DNA from: Amphibalanus amphitrite | Taxonomy: Eukaryota > Arthropoda > Thecostraca > Balanomorpha > Balanidae | Assembly: GCF_019059575.1 (NCBI RefSeq) | Contig: NW_024881520.1 | Location: 1,302,001-1,366,000 of the forward strand | DNA length: 64,000 bases | Direction of reading: 5' to 3' | In this document: piece by piece, positions 11,576 to 20,884 of the stretch | How positions within the stretch are numbered: the first letter of the stretch is position 1 | How the letters are laid out: every line of letters begins with the position of its first letter | Made by a program: the position numbers and the translations under genes | Notes under the pieces: model-generated | Databases searched by the model: none | What the model was told of the DNA's origin: nothing | Seen by the model: only the letters and a program-made list of their open reading frames with translations

Positions 11576-11941
11576 CTTCATGGCATCCTCGAGTCGTCCC
11601 ATCCGGTCAGCCGCCTGATCATTCAGCGCGTCGAACCGGCGAATCAGTTCCCTGAGCTGCTCCTCGATATCTGCCTTCTCGGCCGGCGAGCACTTCTTGG
11701 CCATCTCCCTGCCCATATCGGAGAGCGAGCTGACGGAGCCCTGTCGGTCGAGCAGCAGTTTCTGCAGGAAGCGCTGCTCCTGCACCTGAGCCTTGACCAC
11801 CTTGTAGTCGGCGCTGGGAGGCCGCTGGTTGGCCACGAGGTCCTCGGTGTCGGCCAGCCACTGGAGGAGACCCTCCAGGGCCTCGCGGAACTTGCCGGAC
11901 TGCAGCAGACCGACGTCCAGTGCACGCTCCCGGTTGTGCAT
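11576..11941 (-). CDS. shot: Spectraplakin exon: spectrin repeat
   Basis: This 122-codon, phase-0 exon has the acceptor CTCACCCACAG and the donor ATGAAG|GTACGT. It encodes MHNRERALDVGLLQSGKFRE, LLQWLADTEDLVANQRPPSA and the LIRRFDALNDQAADRMGRLE helix, i.e. one full spectrin repeat unit. Confidence 0.94.
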
Positions 11942-12212
11942 CTGTGGGTGAGGAAAAGTCGAGTTAATTAAGAGGGCTCTACAATGGCATTGTCAAGTGC
12001 ATAATCGTAGCTCCTGCACCTTAGCAGGCAACATGGACAACAGTTCTTGTATTGTATAGCGAACATTTTGGAAGATATAGCCAAACTAACTCAACGATTG
12101 AGCAAAACGTCGAGGCGAGTGAGGCAAATACATTTGAAAGTGAAACCATGAAACATGAAACTGTCAGAAACTGTAAAACCCTCCCCAAAGACCCTTTCCC
12201 AGTGACACTTAC

Positions 12213-12623
12213 GCGCTCCTTCAGCTCGTTCCAGAGGTCGTTCATCTTCTCCAGATCTCCCTCAAGGAGGGCGGTCTTGACGCCCGCAGCGGCCGTCTGC
12301 ACCAGACCCTGTCCCGTCTTGTTGATCTCATCCACTCGCACCGACAGCGTCTCGACGCGGGTGGTTTTGAACTCGCGGAACTCCTGCTGCTGGCGGCGGA
12401 TGGTGGCCACGTCGGTGGCAGGCGGGGAGAGGGCCGCCTCGTCCGCCGACACCTGCTCGATCTCGCCCACAACCACCTCATACGTGCGGTAGAAGGTGGT
12501 CAGCTTGGTCAGCACCAGCTGCACCTCCTGTTCGCGCGCCTGGCCGCGGTCCTCGATGCGCGACAACTGCCGCTTCATGCTGCCCAGCTGGTCACGCAGC
12601 GTCTTGGCGTCCGTGGTAAAGCC
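12213..12623 (-). CDS. shot: Spectraplakin exon: spectrin repeat
   Basis: The 137 codons are phase 0, with acceptor TCCCCGCAG before GFTTDAKTLRDQLGSMKRQL and donor GAGCGC|GTAAGT after DLWNELKER. It covers about one and a quarter repeats. Helix B/C features include VSADEAALSPPATDVATIRR and VRVDEINKTGQGLVQ. Confidence 0.93.
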
Positions 12624-12857
12624 CTGCGGGGAGACGAGGATTGAGGTGAGAACGAATCGTCCATCTTCATGACTGATAGTGTTGTTGTACTGCAGTAACC
12701 AACTTTCGTTACATGTTCACAAGGCTAAGTAAATCATATAGAAGAAACTTCTTGTGGTTTCAAATAGTTTAATAACACTCTGCTGGCAACTACTCTGATC
12801 GAGGAGCGCCTTCTACAGTCACTACAAGTAAGGAAGCAATTCCCAACGGCCACTCAC

Positions 12858-15115
12858 CTCCTGTACGAGTCCATCCACGGTGCGCTCAGCATCAACCAGC
12901 TCCGTCTTTTCACGGACCACCTTCTCCAGGAAGATGGTGATTTCAGTCACCTGGCGCTCCACGATCTTCACCTCACGCGCCACCGGAGCCATACCGTCCA
13001 GCTCCTCTTCCAGAGCTCCCAGCTGAGAGTGAAGCTCCTTGATGCGGTCGTTCACCTCGCCAACGGCGTGGGAGGCGCTCTTCAGGTCACCATGCCGGTC
13101 GTCCAGCTTAGCCTGGAGGTTGTTGAGGCGGTCTCCGACGCGATCCACCTCATCCTTGATGTGGGAGGCGTCGGAGCCGACGTGACGCGCCTCGTCGCAG
13201 AGGTCGTCCGCCTGGTTGCGTACCTTGTCCAGCTGGTGGGCTAGCTGTTCTGCCTCGCGGACCATGTCAGCCACGCGCTCCAGCAGACGTGGGTCGCGGC
13301 CGCCGCCCAGCGCGTCGTGCGAGGCCAGTTTGTCCTCGGCACGCTGCAGCGAACGGTCCACATCACGCAGTCGGTCGGTGAAGTCGGTCACCTTGGTCAG
13401 CACGTCGTCGAGGTTTGCCTGGCGCTGAGCGACGGCGCGCTGCAGGGCGTCCCACCGGCGACGGAGGTCGGTCAGATCAGCCTGCACACCCTCCTTGTCG
13501 GTGTCAGTGGCAGAGAGCAGAGTCTCGCCAGTCGACTGGGTCTGCTCGTGCTCGCCAGAGCGAAGCGATACCTCGTTCTTGAACGCCTGGATCTCGCGCA
13601 GCTGCTTCTGGATCTCAGAGCGATGGAAGCTGATGGGCTGCAGCCGCTCCAGACGGATCTCGCTGGAGTCTAGCCAAGGCACGAACCTCTCGAGCGTCGA
13701 GTGGTACTTGCGGCAGTGGTCAGTGCACGTGCGCAGACGAGTCTGACGGTTCACTGCGTCCTTCTTCAGGTTCTCCCAGTCCTTCTGCAGGCGTTCCAGG
13801 AACTTCTCCAGGTTCTTGGCCTCCTGCTTGTTGGTCGTTTTGGCGATCAGGTCCTTGCCCTTCTTTTGGACAAGGAAGACCTCGTGTTCACGAGCCATCA
13901 CGTTCTTGTAGACGGGCTCGTAGTCCTCCACCTGTCTGGCCAGCTTCTGCTCGTCAGCAGAGACCTTGAGCGGGCGACCCAGCTGCTCCACGCAGTCCTT
14001 GATCCATTCCTGGACTCCAGCGCAGTCGTTCTCGAACTCGCGGTCCTCCTTCAGCGAACTCTCCAGCTCGGCACGGAGGTTGTCCAGCTTGCGCTGCAGC
14101 TGCGTCTGCTGCCGTCCCAGTTGGTACAGCTTGTCCTTGACCTCAGCCTTGGCGGAGGCGTCCGTGAGGACGTTGCAGAGCTCGTCTCCAAGAGTCTCCA
14201 GCTCGCTGAGACGAGGTTTCAACTCCTCCACCTGGTACTGAATCTTGTCGAGCTTGGTCAGCTTCTGGCTCGGCTCGGTCTTCTCCGCGCTGAGGTCGTC
14301 GACGTTGTCAGTGATCTTCTGCAGTTCACGCTGCAGCTTTCCCAGCTCGTCGTTGAAGCGCCGGCTGGTGCCGGAGGCGGCATCCAGGGTCTGTTCGCGC
14401 TCCTCCAGCTGGGAGATGAGCTCCTCCCACTTGTCGTTGACCTGGCGCATCTTCTTGTCCACAGAGTCGGCGGTCTGAGGCTCGGCCTCGTCCACCAGGC
14501 TCTGGCCGACCTTGTTCAGAGTCTGCAGGTTCGGGTACTGTCCGGCGAACTCGTCCCTCAGGACGGCCACCTGCTGACTCTGCATCTGCACCAGACGTGG
14601 ATCCGAGCTCAGCGGTCCCAGCACCGTCAGCATCTTCTCCTTGGCCTTGAGCCAGGAGGCGAGCTGGTCGTGCGTGTCGAAGAACTGCCTGCTGTCCTGC
14701 AGCTGCTTCTGACGACGCTTCAGGTTGTCCTGCAGCTGGCGCCAGCGATCGACGACCTCAGTGAGGTCATCCTGCAGCCGGTCGGCGCCCGGAACACCAG
14801 GTCTCCTGCGCAGCAGCTCTCCAGCCTGCGTCCTCAGTCCGTCCAGGGACGGCTGCCGCTCATACAGCTCCTCAGTCAGCGCACGGACCGCGCCCAGCTG
14901 CTTATCAGCCTCATCGCGAGTCTGCACGGCGGAGTCGCGCGGCAGCTTGGCCTCAGACTTATCGAGGAACTGTTGCAGCTTCTTGAGGGTATCGGCGTGG
15001 CGACGCACCTCGTCGGTGACGTTCTCAATGTCGGCCTGACGGTCGGTGAGTCGCGTACCAGCCATCTGGTAGCGGTTGTCGATCTCAGTCAGCTGCGCCT
15101 GGATCGGTGACATGT
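12858..15115 (-). CDS. shot: Spectraplakin exon: block of spectrin repeats after the hinge
   Basis: A 2258-nt exon of about 752 codons (acceptor GTGCTGCAG, donor CAGGAG|GTGAGT). It starts with DMSPIQAQLTEIDNRYQMAG, strikingly like the start of the rod segment after the Ser-rich hinge in insect Shot, as I remember that protein. About seven spectrin repeats follow (DRWRQLQDN, DKWEELIS, QEWIKDC, KDWENLKKD, VPWLDSSE, RRWDALQRA). The first two bases (AC) complete Asp with the lone G of the exon at 15412. The run of Arg/Gln/Glu/Leu-rich helices is uninterrupted and strongly GC3-biased. Confidence 0.95.
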
Positions 15116-15411
15116 CTGCAGCACACGAGGGGGACAGGAGAAATAGCGTCACATGGCTGGACGGGAGCACCACCGACTAGCCCCAATGATCAAAACACGA
15201 TCAACGGTGACCCGCGAGGAGAATTGTGCGCCATACATTTTTGTTTACAACTAAAAAAGTTTGAACAGTTACACCGCTATGTCCGTTACTATACGTCATA
15301 ACTACAAGAGTATGTCCATTCAAGTTCAGAATAAAGGCCGGCGACAGACCCACTGAGCTAATTGACAACGCTTAGGAAAGCCACTCTAGGCGGACGGCTA
15401 ACAACACCTAC

Positions 15412-15495
15412 CATCGATGTTGAAGAAGCCATCGCCGGTGACGAAGGGGCTGCGAGCCGGAGACGAGCCACGAAGGTCGTAGGACGCCTTACGTG
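15412..15495 (-). CDS. shot: Spectraplakin exon: Ser/Arg-rich hinge, second part
   Basis: The donor GATG|GTAGGT is clear and leaves one base. Two acceptors fit the incoming phase: CTTCCAG before 15495 (used here; 28 codons, ARKASYDLRGSSPARSPFV...) and CCCCTAGCCCAG before 15528 (adds AFVNVSIRRLP). Both read through to TGDGFFNID. The peptide is basic and Ser/Pro-rich, like the non-coiled hinge at this place in insect spectraplakins. The exon is short, so the 5' boundary is uncertain, but the reading frame and downstream junction (D-MSPIQ) are firm. Confidence 0.75.
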
Positions 15496-15846
15496 CTGGA
15501 AGCCGGCGTATCGAGACATTAACGAAAGCTGGGCTAGGGGTGGGCGGCGCCACAGCGGACAAAGCACGACTCACAAGCCGCAGGGCCGGGTAGACGGGAG
15601 AGGGGGTGGACAGCAACGAGACAACTCACAAACCAGAAGGACAACTAGCAAACAACCCACTACGCAACAAGAATGGGGTTCACGCAAAACAAAAACAAAA
15701 ATCAAACGTCCCACTACTAAAAACACTACGCCAAACGTACTACGTCCCAGTAGTTTGGGATGTTCGACCCTGGATAAGTAGCGTTAGCGGAGGGCTCGAC
15801 CACAATTACAGCCAGCCAGACAGCGCCAGTCGTCTCTGACACCTAC

Positions 15847-16033
15847 CTGAGCTCAGAGGGCTGGCCACCGACCGACGACCGTGCGACACGGAGGCGCGCT
15901 TGGCCGGCGTCACGGAGGAGCGTCGCCGGGCGGGCGTCTCGCCACGGCCGCGCAGCAGCGAGTCGTACTGAGTGCCCAGCTCGTGCACTTTCTCAATGGT
16001 GGTGAAGTAGCTGGTGTGCTCGCGTATCAACGG
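15847..16033 (-). CDS. shot: Spectraplakin exon: repeat end plus Ser/Arg hinge
   Basis: Acceptor TTACCTCCAG, donor CTCAG|GTAGGT; 187 nt entering in phase 0 and leaving one base. It encodes PLIREHTSYFTTIEKVHELG and TQYDSLLRG, then a basic Ser/Arg linker (ETPARRRSSVTPAKRAS). The order YDxLLRGE..PARRRS...SPTKR is a hallmark I remember from insect Shot, which makes this hinge one of the best anchors for the orthology. The many RxxS and SP sites suggest phospho-regulation, as inference only. Confidence 0.92.
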
Positions 16034-16195
16034 CTGGAGGTAAAAGGCAGCGAGCGTCACACAGTTTCGTAACATCCCAGAAAGTTCGTGCATCACAAAA
16101 CTACCTCCCTTTACATCTGAATCCCCTTTAGTCGTGCTTCCCCAACCCTGGGGCATCTCTGACATCAATTGGTCAAACTGGCAGCGCGGACCTAC

Positions 16196-16402
16196 CTTGA
16201 GCTCGTCACTCTGCTTCTTGAGCAGATCCTGATCAACAGCCACCGGCTGCAGCGAGTCAATGCTGCTCTCCATTCGTGTCAGCCACGTCAGCACATCCTC
16301 CCGCAGTCGCTCGTAGGCGCTGAGAGAGTCGGAGCGTGTACGTCCCTCGCGCAGGCGCTCATCGAGCAGCTCCTGCAGTTCGGCCCACTGGCCCTCCAGC
16401 TC
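16196..16402 (-). CDS. shot: Spectraplakin exon: spectrin repeat part
   Basis: Sixty-nine codons, phase 0, acceptor GACTATTCTCAG, donor CTCAAG|GTAGGT. It encodes ELEGQWAELQELLDERLREG and AYERLREDVLTWLTRMESSI, both with spectrin-repeat Trp positions, and ends DLLKKQSDELK. Confidence 0.93.
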
Positions 16403-16490
16403 CTGAGAATAGTCGCGGGCGAGAGGCGACGGTGTTAGATTACGGATAGACGATAAAATTCTAAAACATGCATGCATGAAAAGTACTCGT

Positions 16491-17352
16491 CAGGGATGCG
16501 GAGCCGTGGAAATTTCAGACGGCTCCGGCTCCGGCTCCGGCTCCGGAGAAAAAAATCGGCTCCGGCTCCGGCTCCGGCTCCGGGTGAAATGTTATGGCGG
16601 CTCCGGCTCCGGCTCCGGCTCCGAGTAAAATGGTCCGGCTCCGGCGGCTCCGGCTCCGGCGGCTCCGGCTCCGACTCAGTACATCCCCTACGCAATCAAT
16701 TAAATACGGGTGGAAGAAAAATTGGATTGGTTATACGCGTTACTCTTTGCCATGACCGCCTCACCGCGTCCCCGCGCAAACGCACCTCGGAGAGAACTGG
16801 CAGAACAAAGGGCTAGGAAGCGATGGCATTGGAAACGCAGTCGCCGCGAATCGGAGTTCAGTGAACCATCGTAAGCTGACACCCGTCTCGGCTGCATTGG
16901 GGGTGAGGGGTGGGGGGTGTGTGGGATGAGACGGTGCTGGGAGTCGCAGTCCACTGCACTGGTTTGAAAACAATGGCCGTCACCTGATGACTGGTCCTCA
17001 TGTTCAGGGGATGCAGTAGACGTGGGGGGGGGGGAAGAGCAAACAGGAAGTTGTTTGCGTACTGTGGGATACTGGGGATATTCGGATTTTTTCATTCACT
17101 TGATGGCCCATGACGTAAGTACCATATGTTTTACTGCCTTGTACTGTCAAACCGAACTAGGTCAATTATTATTTTTTTTCCTCTTCAAAAAATAAAAAGG
17201 AGCCGGAGTCGCCCCCTTTTTTGGCGGCTCCGGCTCCGGCTCCGGCTCCGGGCTATTTTGTTTCACGGCTCCGGCTCCGGCTCCGGCTCCGGGCAAAATA
17301 TGCCGGCTCCGGCGGCTCCGGCTCCGACTCCGGCTCCGGCTCCGCATCCCTG
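16491..17352. mobile_element. hAT-type non-autonomous DNA transposon with 8-bp TSD
   Basis: The element begins CAGGGATGCGGAGCCG and ends with its inverted complement (CGGCTCCGCATCCCTG). It is flanked by identical 8-bp copies of GTACTCGT at 16483-16490 and 17353-17360. An 8-bp target duplication with CAGGG-type ends is diagnostic of the hAT superfamily. The 862-bp interior carries no transposase-like frame. Subterminally on both sides it has blocks of the 6-bp unit GGCTCC, interrupted by short A/T spacers. It lies in the intron between exons 16196-16402 and 17537-18805. Confidence 0.9.
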
Positions 17353-17536
17353 GTACTCGTAGTGCCATGCCAGTTGCCACTTAACGATCTTCAGAACGAA
17401 CGATGGAACTTTACTTGGCAAAACATGTTTTTGATTAATATGACCAGAACAAAACAAGTAATGTCAAAATGTATTTTAGGAAGTACCGTGATTTCAGGCA
17501 AGAGACTACTGAACATATTTCTGGCGCGTAACTCAC

Positions 17537-18805
17537 CTTGACCTTCTCCTTGGTGATGGCAGTGTCGGTGACGTCCTTCTTGGTGACCAGTCCGTGGCCC
17601 GTGTTCACCACAGCCTGGTACTCGGGGCGCTGTGCCTCCGCCTGGCGGGAGATCTCGTCCACCTTGGCCGTGTACGCCTCCACGTTCAGCTTGCTGGTCT
17701 CGTTGGATTCCACCAGCTCGAAGACCTCAACGAACCATTGATCGAGGCGCTCCGTCTTGGTCCAGAAGGTATCCAGCTGAGAGGAAACCTCGTCCAGGAG
17801 CACGCCGCGCTCGTGACACTTGGTCCTGAGCTTGTAGAAGCGCGTGGTGAGGTCCGTGAGCTTCTGTTCGATCTTTTTGGCGATGCGCGCGTTGGACGGC
17901 GTCTGGAGGAGATCCTCCGCACTGCGCTGGATCTGCTCCACACTGGCCTGGTGCTGGTCGATGTCAGCCTGCAGAACACGCTGCTCCTGCAGCTGCTCGG
18001 TCAGCCGTTCCCGGTTCAGACTGGCCGGCTTCAGGATACCCTTCAGCCGCGTCTCGGCCTGCGTCAGCCAGGTCATCAGCGAGTCGAGGCCGTCCTGGAC
18101 GCCCTGGGACTGCACCAGAGCCATGTCCAGCGCCTGGCAGCGGTCGGTGACGGCGTCCGAGAGGCGACGGTACTTGTCCGCCAGCTCCTCCGGCGGTCGG
18201 CTGATGCGCTCACTCTCCTTGGGACCAATCTGGCCCTCGAGCGACTTGACCAGCTGTGCGGCCGACAGTGTGGCGTTGTCGAACAGCTTACCCTGCGCCA
18301 GGACATCCGTGCTGAGGGTACGCGCCCGGTCCAGCTGCTCCTGAACTCCGCGCGGCTCAGCAGCCACCGGCTCGTTGACCACCTTCTCGGCACGGGGCTC
18401 GGCCTCTCGCAGCCAGCGCTCGGCACGCTCCAGGGCCTCCTGGTACTCGCGCTGCCGGCTGCCGATGCTGGAGAGCTTGTCGGCCAGCTTGTTGGCACGG
18501 CTCAGCAGGTCCTGGAAGGTCTGGGTGACCTCCGCGACCTCCTGTTTGACTAGGTACTCGTGGGGCTCGATGTGGCCCAGTCGCTGTGGCAGCGACGTAC
18601 GGAACTCATTGAGCGTTTTCAGATATTCCTTGGACTCGTCAATGAACTTCTGCGCTGCCACAGTGATGAAGCGCAGATCGGCCTGGTGGGCGATCACGTC
18701 GTTGACGAAGTCCTTGCAGGTCTGCTCGTTGGCTTTGAGCTTGTTGAGGTCGGAGAGCAGCCGCTCCTTGTCCACCAGAGTGCGGGACGCGCTCGATAGC
18801 CAGGT
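17537..18805 (-). CDS. shot: Spectraplakin exon: block of spectrin repeats before the hinge
   Basis: This 423-codon, phase-0 exon has the acceptor TTTCTCCTCCAG and the donor GTCAAG|GTGAGT. It encodes TWLSSASRTLVDKERLLSDL, then about four spectrin repeats with Trp positions ALERAERWLREAEPR, SLMTWLTQAETRL and ERLDQWFVEVFEL. It forms the proximal rod just after the plakin-repeat region. Confidence 0.95.
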
Positions 18806-19045
18806 CTGGAGGAGAAAGGCGGGAAAACATTCAGAACCCGATACTGAGAGCCACTCATTGGATGAGGGAGAAGGAGGGACATCAGTAAACAATGACAACC
18901 AGAACAAACAAATCTGAGACTGATAGCCTTAAACTTAGTTTATGAGGAATCACCAATAATTGTTATGAAATTATTACCATGTAGTAAGTACCAAGACAAT
19001 CCGACAAACCCAGGTAGCCGATGGTCTCATCAGAGTCACACCTAC

Positions 19046-19145
19046 CTGGAATGTGACCAGGTCGGTCCTGTACTTGCTGAGCTCGTCCAGACACGAGGTA
19101 AGACGCCGCAGCAGCTGCTCCGTGCGGTCAACAACAGTGTCGTAC
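19046..19145 (-). CDS. shot: Spectraplakin exon: spectrin repeat part
   Basis: A 100-nt exon, acceptor CCTGCTGCAG, donor TTCCAG|GTAGGT. Its first G completes Arg with the AG left by the exon at 19516, giving LRQRYDTVVDRTEQLLRRL, a textbook spectrin-repeat helix C to A passage. It continues SCLDELSKYRTDLVTFQ. Confidence 0.92.
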
Positions 19146-19515
19146 CTGCAGCAGGGAGGCGAGAGATCAACTACGGTATACAGGTCGAGCTCCTCCATTG
19201 ATCGTCACACGCACAGCGGTGGCATCCAAATGACGATAGTTTGGTAGGTAAAGCTAGATGCGATAAAAATATGATGTTGACGCAATAAATAAACAATTTG
19301 AAGCGTTCAACGTTCGTTTGTCAACGCCAGGTTCGTTTTTTCTTCTCTAGCTTGACATCGTTACCTATCCGACTGAAATGTAACCGCAATGACGCTGAGT
19401 CATACTTCGGTCGGAGACCATGTGGACCCTCCGTTGTCACTCAGCCCCCCCCCCCCCCCCCGACTCCTCCATATTACGCAGCTCCACCAGTCAGGAAGCA
19501 GGCACCGGTACCGAC

Positions 19516-19661
19516 CTCTGGCGCAGCTCCCTGGCGTTCTTGTCGAGCTGCTTGGTCTCGTCCTTGGAGAGGACGTCGCCGCCCTTCTCCGTCACGTCCT
19601 GCACTTGGTCCAGCACCGACGACACCGGACGCTGCTGGTCCTTCAGCTCGTCCTTGATGGC
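19516..19661 (-). CDS. shot: Spectraplakin exon: spectrin repeat part
   Basis: The acceptor CTTGCCACAG precedes AIKDELKDQQRPVSSVLDQV. The donor CAGAG|GTCGGT is weaker than the GTRAGT sites used elsewhere in the gene, but it gives the only phase that joins to exon 19046-19145. The 146 nt end KNARELRQ plus two bases. Confidence 0.9.
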
Positions 19662-19965
19662 CTGTGGCAAGGAGAAGGGAGGGGGCACAGATAATCGACT
19701 GCTGCTAAAGGGATATAACTTACCATGGTCTGGTGCAAAGAGCAACTCGATCGATTACGCTGTTAGCCGCCTCCATATAAATTCATGATAAATATATTTA
19801 TCCGCAAAGGTGCATCCATATTGGACACTGCGACTTAAAAATAGCTCAAATGCTTCAATGTGCAATTTGTACAATGTTATCAGCGCTGACTGTGGCTGTA
19901 CTAGTTTAGAACCAGTACTCAGTCCGGTACCGTTTATTGCTCTGTCCGCCTCTTTAGTTCCTTAC

Positions 19966-20112
19966 CCTGACCACGTTGATCTGGTTGCGCAGGTTGGAGA
20001 CATCCTCCTGAATACGCTCCTGGTTGGCCACGCGCCGCTCCATCCGCTCCACCCAGTCCAGCAGCTTGGCGATCGAGTCGTCGCAGTGGCGGTACTTCTC
20101 AATCACCGCTTG
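19966..20112 (-). CDS. shot: Spectraplakin exon: first spectrin repeat after plakin repeats
   Basis: Forty-nine codons, phase 0, acceptor GTGACTTACAG, donor GTCAGG|GTAAGG. It encodes QAVIEKYRHCDDSIAKLLDW and VERMERRVANQERI, the first rod helix after the giant exon (junction ETR-QAVIEKY). Confidence 0.93.
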
Positions 20113-20884
20113 CTGTAAGTCACCGCACCAAACGAGGGTCAGGTTGAGGGCTCGGCTGCAGTGCGTCGACACACTGACACACAGTAAGGACACAGACCAT
20201 CGCGCAAACGCACCTAACTGAACAGTACAGCCCGGATATAACGCTAAAACAGACTCATATTGTCCTGCTTCAATTGAAGAGTTATTTAAAAGGCATGCAG
20301 TTAGTACATATTTCATAAAAATATGCATATGCAATTATTAAGAGCAGTAAAAAACGTTACTATTTACACAAAAGTAGCATTACCTTCACCATGCAATGAC
20401 ATCAGACCACATTATGTTTCATGCATTATCACAAGCGGTCAAAACAATCCAGAACGACGCACAAAACAAAACTCTTGTCATGCATAACGAAACTACGTCC
20501 ATGCCTTCTATGAGGTTAGGCTCACGCATAACTCGTCAGTCAGAACACAAACACGTTAAGCTTAAAGCGTGACGATGCTACAGTCATGCATTAGTCTTCA
20601 GGGGTGCCTGCTAGGCTGTTAGTACAGGGCCTGACTATGGACATTTTCTTGCCCCAGTGCAGGAGTCAAGCAAGCTTCACTCAGTGGTCAGCCAACAAGC
20701 CGTGCACCACTAAAGCTTCCTCTACGGCTCCCCAGGGACGCGCTGGTTGGCGGCAGGGTGGCTTCACAGCACCGACGGACCAGGTTAGTATCGAAGGCGG
20801 CGATGGCGGCGTTAGGACGGCGACCAAGCGGCGCTCGAAGGCAGGCCGTCGGGCGGGCGGCGTCGGGCACCGCGCGCCCCTTAC
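20113..20884. other. Intron after the giant exon
   Basis: This 772-bp intron has a GTAAGG donor at 20883-20884. The giant exon's frame stays open another 68 codons past the donor before a stop. Intron retention would therefore give a truncated plakin-repeat protein ending in a Pro/Arg-rich tail. No other feature was recognised. Confidence 0.7.
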
